Assembly: GCA_963789075.1 (NCBI GenBank)
Contig: CAWBJQ010000005.1
Span: 1 to 64,000, forward strand
Length of the DNA stretch: 64,000 nucleotides
DNA from: DATATJ01 sp963789075
Lineage (GTDB): Bacteria; Acidobacteriota; Vicinamibacteria; Vicinamibacterales; CAVVIG01
Direction: 5' to 3'
Both the position numbers and the translations under genes were made by a program. The number at the start of each line of letters is the position of its first letter. Positions within the stretch are counted from its first letter, which is position 1. The notes under the pieces were generated by a model that saw nothing but the letters and a program-made list of their open reading frames with translations, ran no database searches and was not told where the DNA came from. Positions 17,729 through 26,776 of the stretch are shown here, one piece after another.

Positions 17729-19253
17729 ATGACAGAGCGGCGCGGATCATCCGCATCGCGCGAGATAGCGCGCGCGTCTCGCGCGATTCTGTGGATGATT
17801 CTGTCCGCGATGGCCGCGGCGTGCGGCAGGGCCGATAGCCCTGCCGTCACAAACTCGTCGCCCGTAACCCTACGCGATCGGCGTGGGGAATATCTCGTCT
17901 GGGAATCCGCTGGGCGGACTTCAGCAGGTCGCCGGCAATCAATCATTCGAAGGTCTGGTCCGATTCGGACCAGACGGACGTCCTCGTCCGTGGCTGGCGA
18001 AGGGCTGGACAGTCGGGACCGACGGCCTGTCCATGAACTCTGGAATTACGGCCGAATGCGAAGTTCCACGACGGAACTGCCGCCAATGCCGGCGACGGTG
18101 ACACAAGCGCTTCGCAATGCCCTGCCCGGTTTCATGGGTCCAGTGTTCGAAGACGTCGACCGGATCGAACCCTCTCCGAACGGCAACGAAATTCGGATCA
18201 CGTTCAAGCGGCCTTCGCCGTTTCTGCTGGAGTCGCTTGGAGGCACCCATCCGCAAACCCGGAAACGCCGACGATCGGAACGGGACCGTTCGTCGCCGTC
18301 GGGCGCACGGCGAGCAATGAGCTGCGTGCGAACGGCGACTACTATCTCGGCAGACCGGTCATCGACCGCATCGTCGTGACCAGCTATCCGACAATTCGCG
18401 CGGCGTGGGCCGAGATGCTGAGAAACAAGATCGACATGCTGTACGACGTCGGCGAAGACGCTGCCTCGTCCATGCAACAGGCGACCAACGTGTCGATGTT
18501 CAATTTCACGCGTCCGTACCAATACGTCGTTCTACTGAACGTCCGATCGCCAAAGCTCAAGTCCCCTGCGATTCGGCGCGCGCTGAATGCGGCGATTGAC
18601 CGGTCCGCAAGTGGTCAGGGACGGATTTGACGGCCATGCCATCCCGGCCTCGGGATTGGTCTGGCCTCAGAACTGGGCACTCGGACAAGATGGCAACACG
18701 ACCCGTTTCGATCCTCAGGCGGCCAGCGTCGCTCTGAATTCGAAGCCGGGACTTACGCTTCACTTGCTTGGTGCCGACAGACTACGAACGTGTCGCGCTT
18801 GTCGTCCAACGACAACTGGCGGCAGTTGGTGTCGAGATGAATGTCGAGGCGGTGTCCCCAGATCGAGCAGTTCAAGCTTTGAGCTCCACCTCATTCGACG
18901 CTGTGCTGATCGACGTTCTGGGAGGGCCGAGCCTGTTGCGATCATATGAATTGTGGCACTCCGGCGGGACCATGAATCTGGGCGGAATCGGAGTCTGCGG
19001 ATCTCGACTGCAACTCTCGATCGGATTCGGCACGCCGCGTCTGAGGTGGAGTACCGTGCAGCTGTGGCGAATCTTCAGAAAGTCACGATTGAAGATCCGC
19101 CCGCGATCTTATCTGGCTTGGGGTGAACGAGCCCGCGCGGTCACAAAGCGTTTTATCGTTCCAGCCGGTGACGCGGGGCGAGATGTGCTAGCCACCCTCC
19201 GTCTCTGGAAACCCGCCGCCGACAGCGAGAGCAGTCGCGCAAACCGCAACTGA
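17729..19253 (+). CDS. Oligopeptide-type substrate-binding lipoprotein (SBP family 5), heavily frameshifted
   Basis: The protein starts with a signal peptide and lipobox-like cysteine (ILSAMAAAC near residue 36). Later segments match family 5 solute-binding proteins of peptide/nickel ABC importers: QSFEGLVRFGPDGRPRPWLA, LRPNAKFHDGTAANA, GNPTIGTGPF after repair, SPAIRRALNAAIDRS, and VANLQKVTIEDPPAI near the end. About eight or nine single-base shifts break the frame, near 17878, 18035, 18095, 18240, 18270, 18605, 18770, 18990 and 19112. No permease or ATPase genes follow, so a sensing role with the downstream kinase is possible. Confidence 0.75.
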
Positions 19254-19258
19254 GCGCG

Positions 19259-21024
19259 ATGACGCTCAAGATCCGACACCTCGCGACGCGCTTCGCGCTG
19301 CTGCTCGCGCTGGCCGCGGTGGTGCCGCTCGTCGCATACGGCGCGGTCTCGATCTTCTCCCTCCAGCGCGGCACGCGCGACTCGGTGATCACCGGCAACA
19401 TGAACGTCGCGACCCGCGCGGCGGAGGAAATCCGCCGCTACGTCACGACCAACGCCGACATTCTCAAAGCGCTCGCCGCCGACCTGCAGGACACCGGCCT
19501 CACCGCCGCGCAGCAGGATCGCATCCTCAAGAACTACATCCTTCAGTTCCGCGAATTCCACGAGCTCACGCTGTTCGACGAGCAGGGCGCCACGCTCGCC
19601 ACGAGCCGCATCGGCAAGCCAGGCGTCCAGATCCCGAAGTCCGCCACGCTCAGCATCGGCGACGTGAAGATGTCGCCCATCCGCATCGACGCCGATCTGC
19701 TGCCCACCGCGCTGTTCGCCGTCCGCCTCACCAGGCTGAATCAGCCGTCCGGCTGGCTCGTGGGCGAGATCAGCCTCGAGGAAATGTGGCGGATGGTCGA
19801 TCAGATCCGCATCGGCGGCCACGGCTACGCGCTCGTCATCGGGCCCAACGGCCAGCTCATCGCACACGGCGATCCGGACAAGAAGGCGCTCGTCGCGCAG
19901 GCGCGCAACATGGGCACCCACGCCCTGGTCGGCGCGGCCGCCGCCAGCCCCGATGGCGCCCCCGTGTGGCGCGAGTACGTGGACGAGGGCGGCCGGCAGG
20001 ACCTCGGCGTCGCCGCCCGCGTCGTCCCCCTCGGCTGGACCGTCGTCGTCGAGCAGCCGACCGCGGAGGCCTACGCGACGGCCACGCAGCTGCAGCGGCA
20101 GCTCATCGTCGCGATCTCAGATCGCGCTGCTCGGCATGATTTCGGTCGGGTATTGGTGGGGCCGCTCGTTCATCACGCCCATCCTCACGCTCAAGCGCGC
20201 GACGCAGGAAGTCGCCGCCGGCCGGCTGGACGCGCGCGTCGACATCCGCCGCGCCGACGAGTTCGGCGACCTCGGCGAGGCGTTCAACACGATGGCGGAC
20301 CGTCTGGTCAAGCTGCAGGAGGACGTGAAGCGCCAGGCGCAGCAGGCGATGTTCGGCCGCATGGCCGCCGGCCTCGTCCACGACCTCTCGCACCCGATTC
20401 AGAACATCGGCAACAGCTCGCGTCTGCTCCTGCGCGACGACAACGACGGCGAATCGCGCGCCATGTTCCACCGCACCATCGAGCGTGAGCTGGCGACCTT
20501 GAAGCGCTTCATGGACGACCTGCGCAACATCGTCAAGCCGAAGCCGGTCGAGCGCTTCGCGATGGAAGTGAACGGGTCGGTGGCGGAAATCGTCGAGTCG
20601 ATGCGCCCCGAAGGCGAGCGCACCGGCGTCATCGTCGAGGCGCACTTCGCGCCGGGCCCGCTGACCATCGACGGGGACCGCTTCGCGCTCGGCCGCGTCT
20701 ACCGCAACCTGATCACCAACGCGATTCAGGCGACCCAGCCCGGTGGCCGCGTGCTCGATCACGACCGCGCGCGTCGGCGACCTGATCGAGATCGGCGTGG
20801 CCGACACCGGATCGGGAATTCCGGCGGAGAAGCTCTCGTCGATCTTCGACGAGTTCGTGACGACGAAGGCGCGCGGCCTCGGCCTCGGGCTGGCCATCTC
20901 CAAGCGCATCGTGGAACAACTCGACGGCACGATCGACGTGGCCAGCGAGCTCGGCCGCGGTACGGCGTTCACACTCCGATTTCCGGCGCGCAACGATCGC
21001 ACGGCGGAAGCGGCAGCCAGTTGA
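19259..21024 (+). CDS. Membrane sensor histidine kinase with extracytoplasmic sensor and HAMP domain, frameshifted
   Basis: Domains in order: membrane helix (FALLLALAAVVPLVAYGAV); a periplasmic sensor of the Cache type (residues about 40-285, with EISLEEMWRMVDQI and GHGYALVIGPNGQLIAHG); a second membrane helix (IALLGMISVGYWWG); HAMP (ATQEVAAGRLDARVD); a phospho-acceptor His near residue 374 in LVHDLSHPIQNIG; and an ATPase domain with RNLITNAIQA, DTGSGIP and GLGLGLAISKRIVE. Single-base shifts occur near 20118 and 20755. It is the last gene of the maturase operon and the probable partner of the response regulator at 14488. Confidence 0.9.
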
Positions 21025-21177
21025 AAGCGTGCGAAGCGTCCGCCGTCACAGAGGACGCCGAGGACGCACAGACCGACCCCGTACGAGAGAGCGTGAGGCC
21101 GGATGATTGGAAGCGACGGTAGTGTCCGACTTCCCCGCGCGAAGGCGCGGGACAAGCAGCCGGACCTGGAGGTGGAA

Positions 21178-21425
21178 ATGATCAAGACCCTGGTGAAGAC
21201 AGAAGCGATGTCCGTCGACACGCAGACCGTACGCGTGCGCTATTTCGAGCTGCGGACGCTGCGCGGCGCGCGCAGCGCTACAGCGCGGAGATCGTGCTCG
21301 GCCCCGGCGATCGCGTTATTCTCGACGACGACTCGGTGATGAACCTTGAAACGCGGGCGACCCGCCTCGTGCCGGCAACGGTTTACAGCCGGCTGCTGGC
21401 CGGCCGCGCGACGGCGGCTGCCTAG
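21178..21425 (+). CDS. Small protein of unknown function, frameshifted
   Basis: The ATG at 21178 follows a GGAGG ribosome-binding site and reads MIKTLVKTEAMSVDTQTVRV. The frame breaks near 21275. The second frame reads RYSAEIVLGPGDRVILDD and ends at 21425, giving about 80 residues. It lies 150 bases after the kinase gene, on the same strand, and may be the end of that transcript. The segment resembles no domain I know. Confidence 0.45.
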
Positions 21426-21442
21426 GTCGATAGTTTGAACAC

Positions 21443-21478
21443 AGCGCAGCGGCGGACCGGCCGCCGCTACGCTGCGCT
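21443..21478. terminator. GC-rich inverted repeat between convergent genes
   Basis: AGCGCAGC-GGCGG pairs with CCGCC-GCTACGCTGCGCT around a short loop, with a small bulge. It lies between the end of the small gene at 21425 and the end of the HU gene at 21512, so it could terminate both transcripts. There is no T-run. Confidence 0.45.
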
Positions 21479-21511
21479 CCACTGGCTCGTCAAGTGAAAT
21501 GGGGGGAAATT

Positions 21512-21811
21512 CTACTTCTTCGGTAGCACGGCGTCTTTGAGCTGCTTGGCGATGCGCGCTTTCACGACCGTCTTTGCCGGAATCTTGATCGCCTCGCCGG
21601 TTGCCGGGTTCCGTCCCATGCGCGCCTTGCGCTTCTGAACGACCAGCTTCACCATCCCGGGCAGCACGAATTCGCCCGAGCGCTTGAGCTCTTTCTCCGC
21701 CAGCGCCGTCAGCTCGTCGAAGTATTCGCGGGCTTGCGTCCGCTTCACTTCGAACCGCTCGGCGAAGTGCGAAAAGAGCTCGGATTTGCCCATTCTGCGG
21801 GCGTCAGCCAT
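21512..21811 (-). CDS. HU-family DNA-binding protein
   Basis: This 99-residue histone-like protein bends and packages DNA as a dimer. The DNA-binding arm is GRNPATGEAIKIPAKTVVK and the helical N-terminus is KSELFSHFAERFEVKRTQA. An extra N-terminal MADARRM precedes the usual start. A clear purine-rich ribosome-binding site (GAGGGGGA) lies before the ATG at 21811. The queF gene is divergent, 219 bases away. Confidence 0.92.
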   Translation of the reverse strand: MADARRMGKSELFSHFAERFEVKRTQAREYFDELTALAEKELKRSGEFVLPGMVKLVVQKRKARMGRNPATGEAIKIPAKTVVKARIAKQLKDAVLPKK

Positions 21812-22018
21812 CGGTTCCCCCTCACTTGAACGCGCGTCATGTCAACTCCGCGATCATCGCGCGCGCGGCGAGGATCGCGGTTTTGTTCAGGAAAATCGAC
21901 GTATCCTAGCGCGGGCTTCTCGCAACTGTCAAACGGCGCGGGGGCGTAAAACCGCGATTTCCCTAGGCGAACCGCGGCCGGCGGGCGCGCACCAGCCCGG
22001 CCGGGCGACGGTGAGTGC

Positions 22019-22024
22019 TAGAAT
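22019..22024 (+). promoter_or_regulatory. -10-like TAGAAT directly upstream of queF
   Basis: TAGAAT ends six bases before the queF ATG at 22031. There is no ribosome-binding site in between, which suggests a leaderless transcript. A -35 element is not evident. Confidence 0.45.
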
Positions 22025-22030
22025 TTTCGC

Positions 22031-22387
22031 ATGTCAAGCTCGACGCTCGAAACGTTTCCCAACCCCCGCCCCGAGCGCGATTTCGAAATCGCCATCAGCT
22101 GCCCGGAGTTCACCTCCGTGTGCCCGAAAACCGGGATGCCCGATTTCGGCGAGATCCGGATCACGTATGTTCCAGACGCCGCCTGCGTCGAGCTGAAGTC
22201 GCTGAAGTACTACATGGTCGAGTTTCGGAACCGCGGCATCTTCTACGAGAGTGTCACCAATCAGATCCTCGACGATCTGGTCGGCGTTCTCCAGCCGCGC
22301 CGCATGACGGTGGTCGGCGACTTCTCTGTGCGCGGCGGTATCAAGACCGTCGTCACGGCCGAGTACAGCAAGCCGCACCCGCAATGA
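22031..22387 (+). CDS. queF: NADPH-dependent preQ0 reductase QueF
   Basis: This 118-residue enzyme reduces 7-cyano-7-deazaguanine to the aminomethyl form during synthesis of queuosine for tRNA. It has the short (type I) form. Signatures are FTSVCPKTGMPDFGEI, with the catalytic Cys and Asp, and the NADPH motif ELKSLKYY. No other queuosine genes are present here, so it stands alone. The frame is intact. Confidence 0.95.
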   Translation: MSSSTLETFPNPRPERDFEIAISCPEFTSVCPKTGMPDFGEIRITYVPDAACVELKSLKYYMVEFRNRGIFYESVTNQILDDLVGVLQPRRMTVVGDFSVRGGIKTVVTAEYSKPHPQ

Positions 22388-22420
22388 CGCCATGGCCGGC
22401 AGGATTGCACCGACGCTCTC

Positions 22421-22536
22421 TCACGAAAACACGATGAACACGGAGAGCACGAAGACTACTCTGCCAAGACCATCTTCGTGTCCTTCATGTCCTCCGTCGT
22501 GTCCTCCGTGTCCTCCGTGTCCTCCGTGGTTTCGTG
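22421..22536. repeat. Inverted low-complexity repeat with 9-bp tandem units
   Basis: The right arm contains TCCTCCGTG three times in perfect tandem (22502-22528), with further degenerate copies to its left. The left arm (CACGAAAACACGATGAACAC, then GGAGAGCACGAAGA) is its approximate complement. The element fills the space between queF and the Smr gene and runs up to the Smr start codon. Confidence 0.85.
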
Positions 22537-22827
22537 ATGAAAGAGTTGAATGAGGTGGTGGAGGATCCGCACATCCTCCCGATCGAGCCCGAACTCGACC
22601 TTCACGCGTTCGCGCCGCGCGACATTCCGTCGGTGGTCAGTGAGTACGTGGAGGCGGCGGCTCGCGCGGGTCTGCGGAACGTGCGGATCGTTCACGGCCG
22701 CGGACGCGGCGTGCAGCGCGGCATCGTCCAGGCCGCGCTCGAGCGGCATCCGCTTGTGGTCGAGTTCTGGGACGATACGGACGCGCACTTGGGAGCGACG
22801 TTCGCGCGCATCGCAGGGCAGCCGTAG
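22537..22827 (+). CDS. Smr-domain protein
   Basis: This 96-residue protein is a stand-alone small MutS-related domain. It shows the LDLHAFAPRD motif near residue 22 and VRIVHGRGRGVQRG near 50. Smr domains bind or nick branched nucleic acids and are found at the C-terminus of MutS2. The ATG at 22537 directly follows the tandem repeat, so its transcript leader is made of repeat DNA. Confidence 0.88.
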   Translation: MKELNEVVEDPHILPIEPELDLHAFAPRDIPSVVSEYVEAAARAGLRNVRIVHGRGRGVQRGIVQAALERHPLVVEFWDDTDAHLGATFARIAGQP

Positions 22828-22829
22828 CA

Positions 22830-22876
22830 CAGGTCTCTAGACCTGCCCACGGTCGCAGCGCAGATCTTTAGACCTG
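22830..22876. repeat. Two palindromic AGGTCT-AGACCT elements
   Basis: CAGGTCTCTAGACCTG (22830-22845) and CAGATCTTTAGACCTG (22861-22876) are near-palindromes 31 bases apart. They lie between the Smr gene and the convergent methyltransferase gene and may act as a terminator. Confidence 0.65.
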
Positions 22877-22902
22877 GCGGGTCGTAGAGTGTGCCCGGGT
22901 TG

Positions 22903-23528
22903 TCAATAAAGACCAGGCACGAGGTGCCACTGCACGCGGCGGCAGTATGTTTGGTATGAGCTGTCGTGCGCAAGCAGCCGCTCCTCGTGCCGGGAGCGGA
23001 TCACCAGAGCCGTATCCGCCATCACCAGGACCAGGGTGTTCCAGGCGGTCGCGTTCGCACACACGAACGCCAGATGTGTCAGCAGGTAGCCGGCATAGAT
23101 TGGATGACGGACGACCGTGTACGGACCCGACGATGACCACGCCACGGTTCGCCGGCACGATCCCGAAGCTGCGCCCGAGCGTGTACTTGCCGGCAATCAC
23201 AATCAGCAGCCCGACCGACGACACGAGCGACGTCAGCGTTGTCGGGCACGATCGCCTGGCTGGCCGCCGCTCGCACCAGCGACGGACCCAGCAACGAGAT
23301 GCCAGTGACGGTGGCCGTGAGCAGCGACCGATCCACGACCTGCGTCCGGCGGCGCAGCACGGTCATCACGACGACGAGCGATTCGCTGATGAGCATCCAC
23401 AGGCCGGTCAACCGGTGCGTGTGGACGAAGTCGGTGAGCAGGTTCAGCGAGAGCAGCCCGAACAGCGTTCCGACGACGACGCGGGCCAGCCAGTCCGATG
23501 CAATCGCGCGCCGCTCCGCGCGCTTCAT
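22903..23528 (-). CDS. Isoprenylcysteine carboxyl methyltransferase-like membrane protein, frameshifted
   Basis: The protein, about 205 residues when repaired, has several hydrophobic helices (VVVGTLFGLLSLNLLTDFV, GLLIVIAGKYTLGRSFG) and the family signature GPYTVVRHPIYAGYLLTHLA. Near the C-terminus it has RHEERLL. Such enzymes methylate small lipophilic or thiol-containing substrates using S-adenosylmethionine within the membrane. Frame changes occur near 23240 and 23120. Its ATG overlaps the stop of the AAA ATPase gene by one base, so it closes the Tad-locus transcript. Confidence 0.75.
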
Positions 23529-24893
23529 TAGTGGATGTCCAGCCGGCGTCTGGGCGCACGCGTCAGCGGCGGCGGCGTGCTGTTCAGCGCGGCGGTCTCG
23601 TTGACGAAATACGCATCACAGGCCGCGTCCATCAAATCGCGTGTGATCACCGGTTCGCGCCCCTGGTAGCGGCACAGCGCCGTTACCTGGTCGAGCAGGT
23701 CGCGCGGATGGCACGAACGCAGCGGCCGGCTGACGGGGCTGAAGTGGCGGCGCAGCAGATACGCGACCATCACTTGATGGAAACGAAGATTGCGGCGGCG
23801 ACAGTTGAGCTCGAAGATGCGCGTGAACTGCTCGATGCTCGGATCCTGGATCGGGATCTTGTACGGGATTCGGCGCAGAAACGCTTCGTCGGCGAGCGAT
23901 GCGGGGTCGAGATTCGTGGCGAACACGATGAGCACGTCGAACGGCACCTGAAACTTCTTGCCCGTGTGCAGCGTGAGGTAATCGATGCGGTTCTCGAGCG
24001 GCACGATCCAGCGGTTCAGGAGCTCTTCCGGCCGCATCCGTTGACGTCCGAAGTCGTCAACCAGAAACACGCCGCCGTTGGCCTTCAGCTGAACGGGCGC
24101 TTCGTGAAATTTCGAGATCGGGTTGAACGTCAGGTCGAGCATGTCGAGCGTCAGCTCGCCGCCCACGGTGACGACCGGACGATGGACGTGGACCCAGCGC
24201 CGGTCGCGGGGCGCCACGGCAATCACGCTTCCCTCGGCGGCTTCGTCGAGCGGCTGGTGATTGATCGGATCGAAGACGGTGACCGTTTGCCCGTCCACGT
24301 CGATCGCGTACGGCACGTACATGTCGCCGCCGATCGAGCGCCCCATGCCTTCGGCGATCACGCTCTTCCCGTTTCCGGGTGGCCCGTAGCAGAAAGACCG
24401 CCTTGTTGGCGTTCACGGCCGGTCCGAGCTGCTCCAGCACTTCGTCGGAAACAATCAGATGGGCGAAGCCCCGCTTGAGGCGCTCGCGATCGATGTACCC
24501 GCGCGCGGCGGCAAGCGCGCGCATCGTGTCGACGTAACTGGTCAGCGAGACGGGCACGGCGCCGACATACCGGTTCGCGTCGAAGTATTGCCGGGCGCGA
24601 TCGCGTCCCAGATCGGTGAGCGCGTAGCGATAGGCCGCCGTTCCCGTACCCGCCGCGCCGCGGACTTCCATCAGCCGCTCAGCGCGCGCGCTCTCGATGA
24701 GCGGTTCGATCAGCCCGTACGGAAGCTTCAGGCGATCGGCGAGCGTCATGCCAGACGCTTCGCCAGCGTACAGGTGCTTGATCAGCAGCTGCCCTATCTG
24801 ATCGGCGGCAAGGCCGGTCTCCTCGATCGTCTTGGGCGCCGGAGGCGCGGCCGCGCGGTCCGTCGTGTCGGCGAGCATCTCTTGAAGCGGCAT
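23528..24893 (-). CDS. AAA ATPase with N-terminal winged-helix-like region, frameshifted
   Basis: The N-terminal half (about 165 residues) contains winged-helix-like segments (MTLADRLKLPYGLIEPLIES, YRYALTDLGRDRARQYF). The C-terminal half is an AAA ATPase with Walker A GPPGNGKSVIAEG, Walker B GGVFLVDDFGRQ, sensor VFATNLDP, and an Arg-rich FLRRIPYKI. One extra base near 24380 splits it just before Walker A. It lies four bases downstream of tadC and overlaps the methyltransferase gene. It is not one of the core Tad genes, and its role in the pilus is unknown. Confidence 0.8.
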
Positions 24894-24897
24894 GGCT

Positions 24898-25809
24898 CTA
24901 CTTGTTCGTGATCGGCATCAGCACTTGGATGAACTTGATCGCCGCGGGACCGATGGTGACGACCCAGATCGCGGGGAAGATGCAGAACACGAGCGGAAAC
25001 ACCATCTTCACACCGGTCTTCGCCGCAGCCTCCTCGGCGCGCTGTCGGCGCTTGGTCCGTACCGTTTCGGAGTGCACGCGCAGCGACTGCGCAACGCTGG
25101 TGCCGAACTTATCGGTCTGTATCAGCATCGCCACGAGCGACGTCACATCATCGACACCCGTGCGCGAGGCGAGATTCTGCAGCGCTTCGGCGCGCCCCGT
25201 GCCAGCGCGCAGCTCGAAGTTGATCAGCCGCAGCTCGTCACATAAATCCGGATGCGCAAATGCCAGTTCGGACCCCACGCGCTGAATCGCCTGGTCCAGA
25301 CCAAGCCCCGCTTCGACGCTGACCACGAGCAGATCGAGCGCGTCGGGCAGCCCGAGCCGGATGCGATGCTGCCGCCGCTTGGCCAGTCGGCCGAGCGCCA
25401 TCCCCGACAAGAGGTAACCGGCGCCGCAGGCCGCCAGCCCGAGGACGAAGTGCGGCGGCATGATCAACGGCGTCGCCACCAGCACGAACAGCAGCAGCGA
25501 AACGGCGATACGAATCCCGAAGAAGAGGACGATCGCTTCGCGGTTCCGAAACCCGGCGTGGATCAGCTTCTGCTGCAGCTTGCCGGTCTCCGCTACCGAC
25601 CGGGGCGCCGCATTGCCGATGCGCTTCAGCGCGTCGACGACGGCGCGGCGATAGCCATCATGCGCGGCGGACGGCTTCGCTTCCGTGCCGGTCACTTCGC
25701 CCAGGCGGCGCTCCACCGTCAGCGCCGAGCTCGGCGCGAGCGCAATCGCCCCGGCGGCGACCACCAGCGACGCGAACACGAACGCGAGAAGCGGAAGCAG
25801 AATCAGCAA
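24898..25809 (-). CDS. tadC: Tad pilus inner-membrane platform protein TadC
   Basis: This 303-residue type II secretion F-domain protein has an N-terminal membrane helix, a middle pair of helices (IAVSLLLFVLVATPLIM), the conserved cytoplasmic domain (LPDALDLLVVSVEAGLGLDQ, LINFELRAGTGRAEAL) and a C-terminal helix (FPLVFCIFPAIWVVTIG). With TadB it forms the platform on which the TadA motor assembles the Flp pilus. The frame is intact, and the gene follows tadB with one base between. Confidence 0.9.
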   Translation of the reverse strand: MLILLPLLAFVFASLVVAAGAIALAPSSALTVERRLGEVTGTEAKPSAAHDGYRRAVVDALKRIGNAAPRSVAETGKLQQKLIHAGFRNREAIVLFFGIRIAVSLLLFVLVATPLIMPPHFVLGLAACGAGYLLSGMALGRLAKRRQHRIRLGLPDALDLLVVSVEAGLGLDQAIQRVGSELAFAHPDLCDELRLINFELRAGTGRAEALQNLASRTGVDDVTSLVAMLIQTDKFGTSVAQSLRVHSETVRTKRRQRAEEAAAKTGVKMVFPLVFCIFPAIWVVTIGPAAIKFIQVLMPITNK

Positions 25810-25810
25810 A

Positions 25811-26776
25811 CTACACCTCGATCTTGATGACTTGGCGAATCCAGATGAACCCGACCGTCTGCATCACGATTGCGGTCAGCAGCATCATCTGTCCCAGATG
25901 CTCGCGAAACAGCATCTGCATGTGCTCCGGGTTGAGGAACGACAGCGCGATCGCGAGCGCGGCCGGCAGCCCAAGCAGCACGTAGCCGGTGAAGCGGCCG
26001 TGCGCCGTGTGGACGCGGACCTGCCGCTGAATCTTGAACCGCTCGCGCACGACATGCGCCAGGTTGTCGAGAATCTCGGAAAGGTTGCCGCCGGTTTCAC
26101 GCTGGATCAACACGGCGGTGACGAAAAAGCGGACGTCGAGCAGCGGCATTCTCTCCGCAAGCTGATTCAAGGCGTCCCGCAGCGGCAGGCCGAAGTTCTG
26201 CTCGTCGAAGGTCTTCTTGAATTCCGGCCCGACCGGCTGCGCCAGGTCGTCTCCGACCATGCCCATCGCGGTCTGAAACGCGTGGCCCGCGCGGATGGCG
26301 CGCGACAGGAGGTCGAGCGCCTCCGGAAACTGCTCCTCGAACCGATGCAGCCGCGACGACCGCTTGTGTCGCAGCCAGCCGTACGGCAGGAGCGCGGCCA
26401 CCGCGGCGGCAACCAGCGGTGCGAACGGAACGCGCACGAACGTCGCCGTCACAAACGCGGCGGCCGCACCGGCGGCGACCGACATCGTCACGACCGCGCT
26501 CGGCGTCGTCCGGCTGCCCGCCTGTTCGATCAGGCGCGCCAGCGACGCGCCGACGGTGGTCTTCGCCATGACCCGATCGAGGGCAGGCAGCGGCCCTTCA
26601 GCAGAGGACTTCAGAATGGTCGCATCGCTCGCTTTGTCGCCGGTCGGCATCGCGACGTCTTGAAGCCGGCGATCCAGACGCCGCTTCGCCAGCTCGCCGG
26701 GAATGGCGGCGATCGCGAAATAGCCCCCGATGACCAGCCCGGCGCCGAGGACGAACACGAGCAGCGCGATCAGCAT
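25811..26776 (-). CDS. tadB: Tad pilus inner-membrane platform protein TadB
   Basis: The 321-residue protein opens with a membrane helix (ALLVFVLGAGLVIGGYFAI). It contains a second helix pair around AAAAFVTATFVRVPFAPLVA, the F-domain core (FPEALDLLSRAIRAGHAFQT, VLIQRETGGNLSEILDNLA) and C-terminal helices ending IRQVIKIEV. The ATG at 26776 overlaps the tadA stop (TGATG), which fixes the start. The frame is intact. Confidence 0.9.
   Translation of the reverse strand: MLIALLVFVLGAGLVIGGYFAIAAIPGELAKRRLDRRLQDVAMPTGDKASDATILKSSAEGPLPALDRVMAKTTVGASLARLIEQAGSRTTPSAVVTMSVAAGAAAAFVTATFVRVPFAPLVAAAVAALLPYGWLRHKRSSRLHRFEEQFPEALDLLSRAIRAGHAFQTAMGMVGDDLAQPVGPEFKKTFDEQNFGLPLRDALNQLAERMPLLDVRFFVTAVLIQRETGGNLSEILDNLAHVVRERFKIQRQVRVHTAHGRFTGYVLLGLPAALAIALSFLNPEHMQMLFREHLGQMMLLTAIVMQTVGFIWIRQVIKIEV

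Noticed and set aside
16955..20760. Frameshifts caused by a GATC-specific effect such as methylation
   Set aside because: Several breaks lie next to GATC, but GATC and CGATCG are extremely common in this DNA and other breaks lie elsewhere, so no link is shown.
22502..22528. Possible CRISPR or VNTR-type array of TCCTCCGTG
   Set aside because: The units are only nine bases and contiguous, with an inverted partner arm, so it is a low-complexity intergenic repeat.
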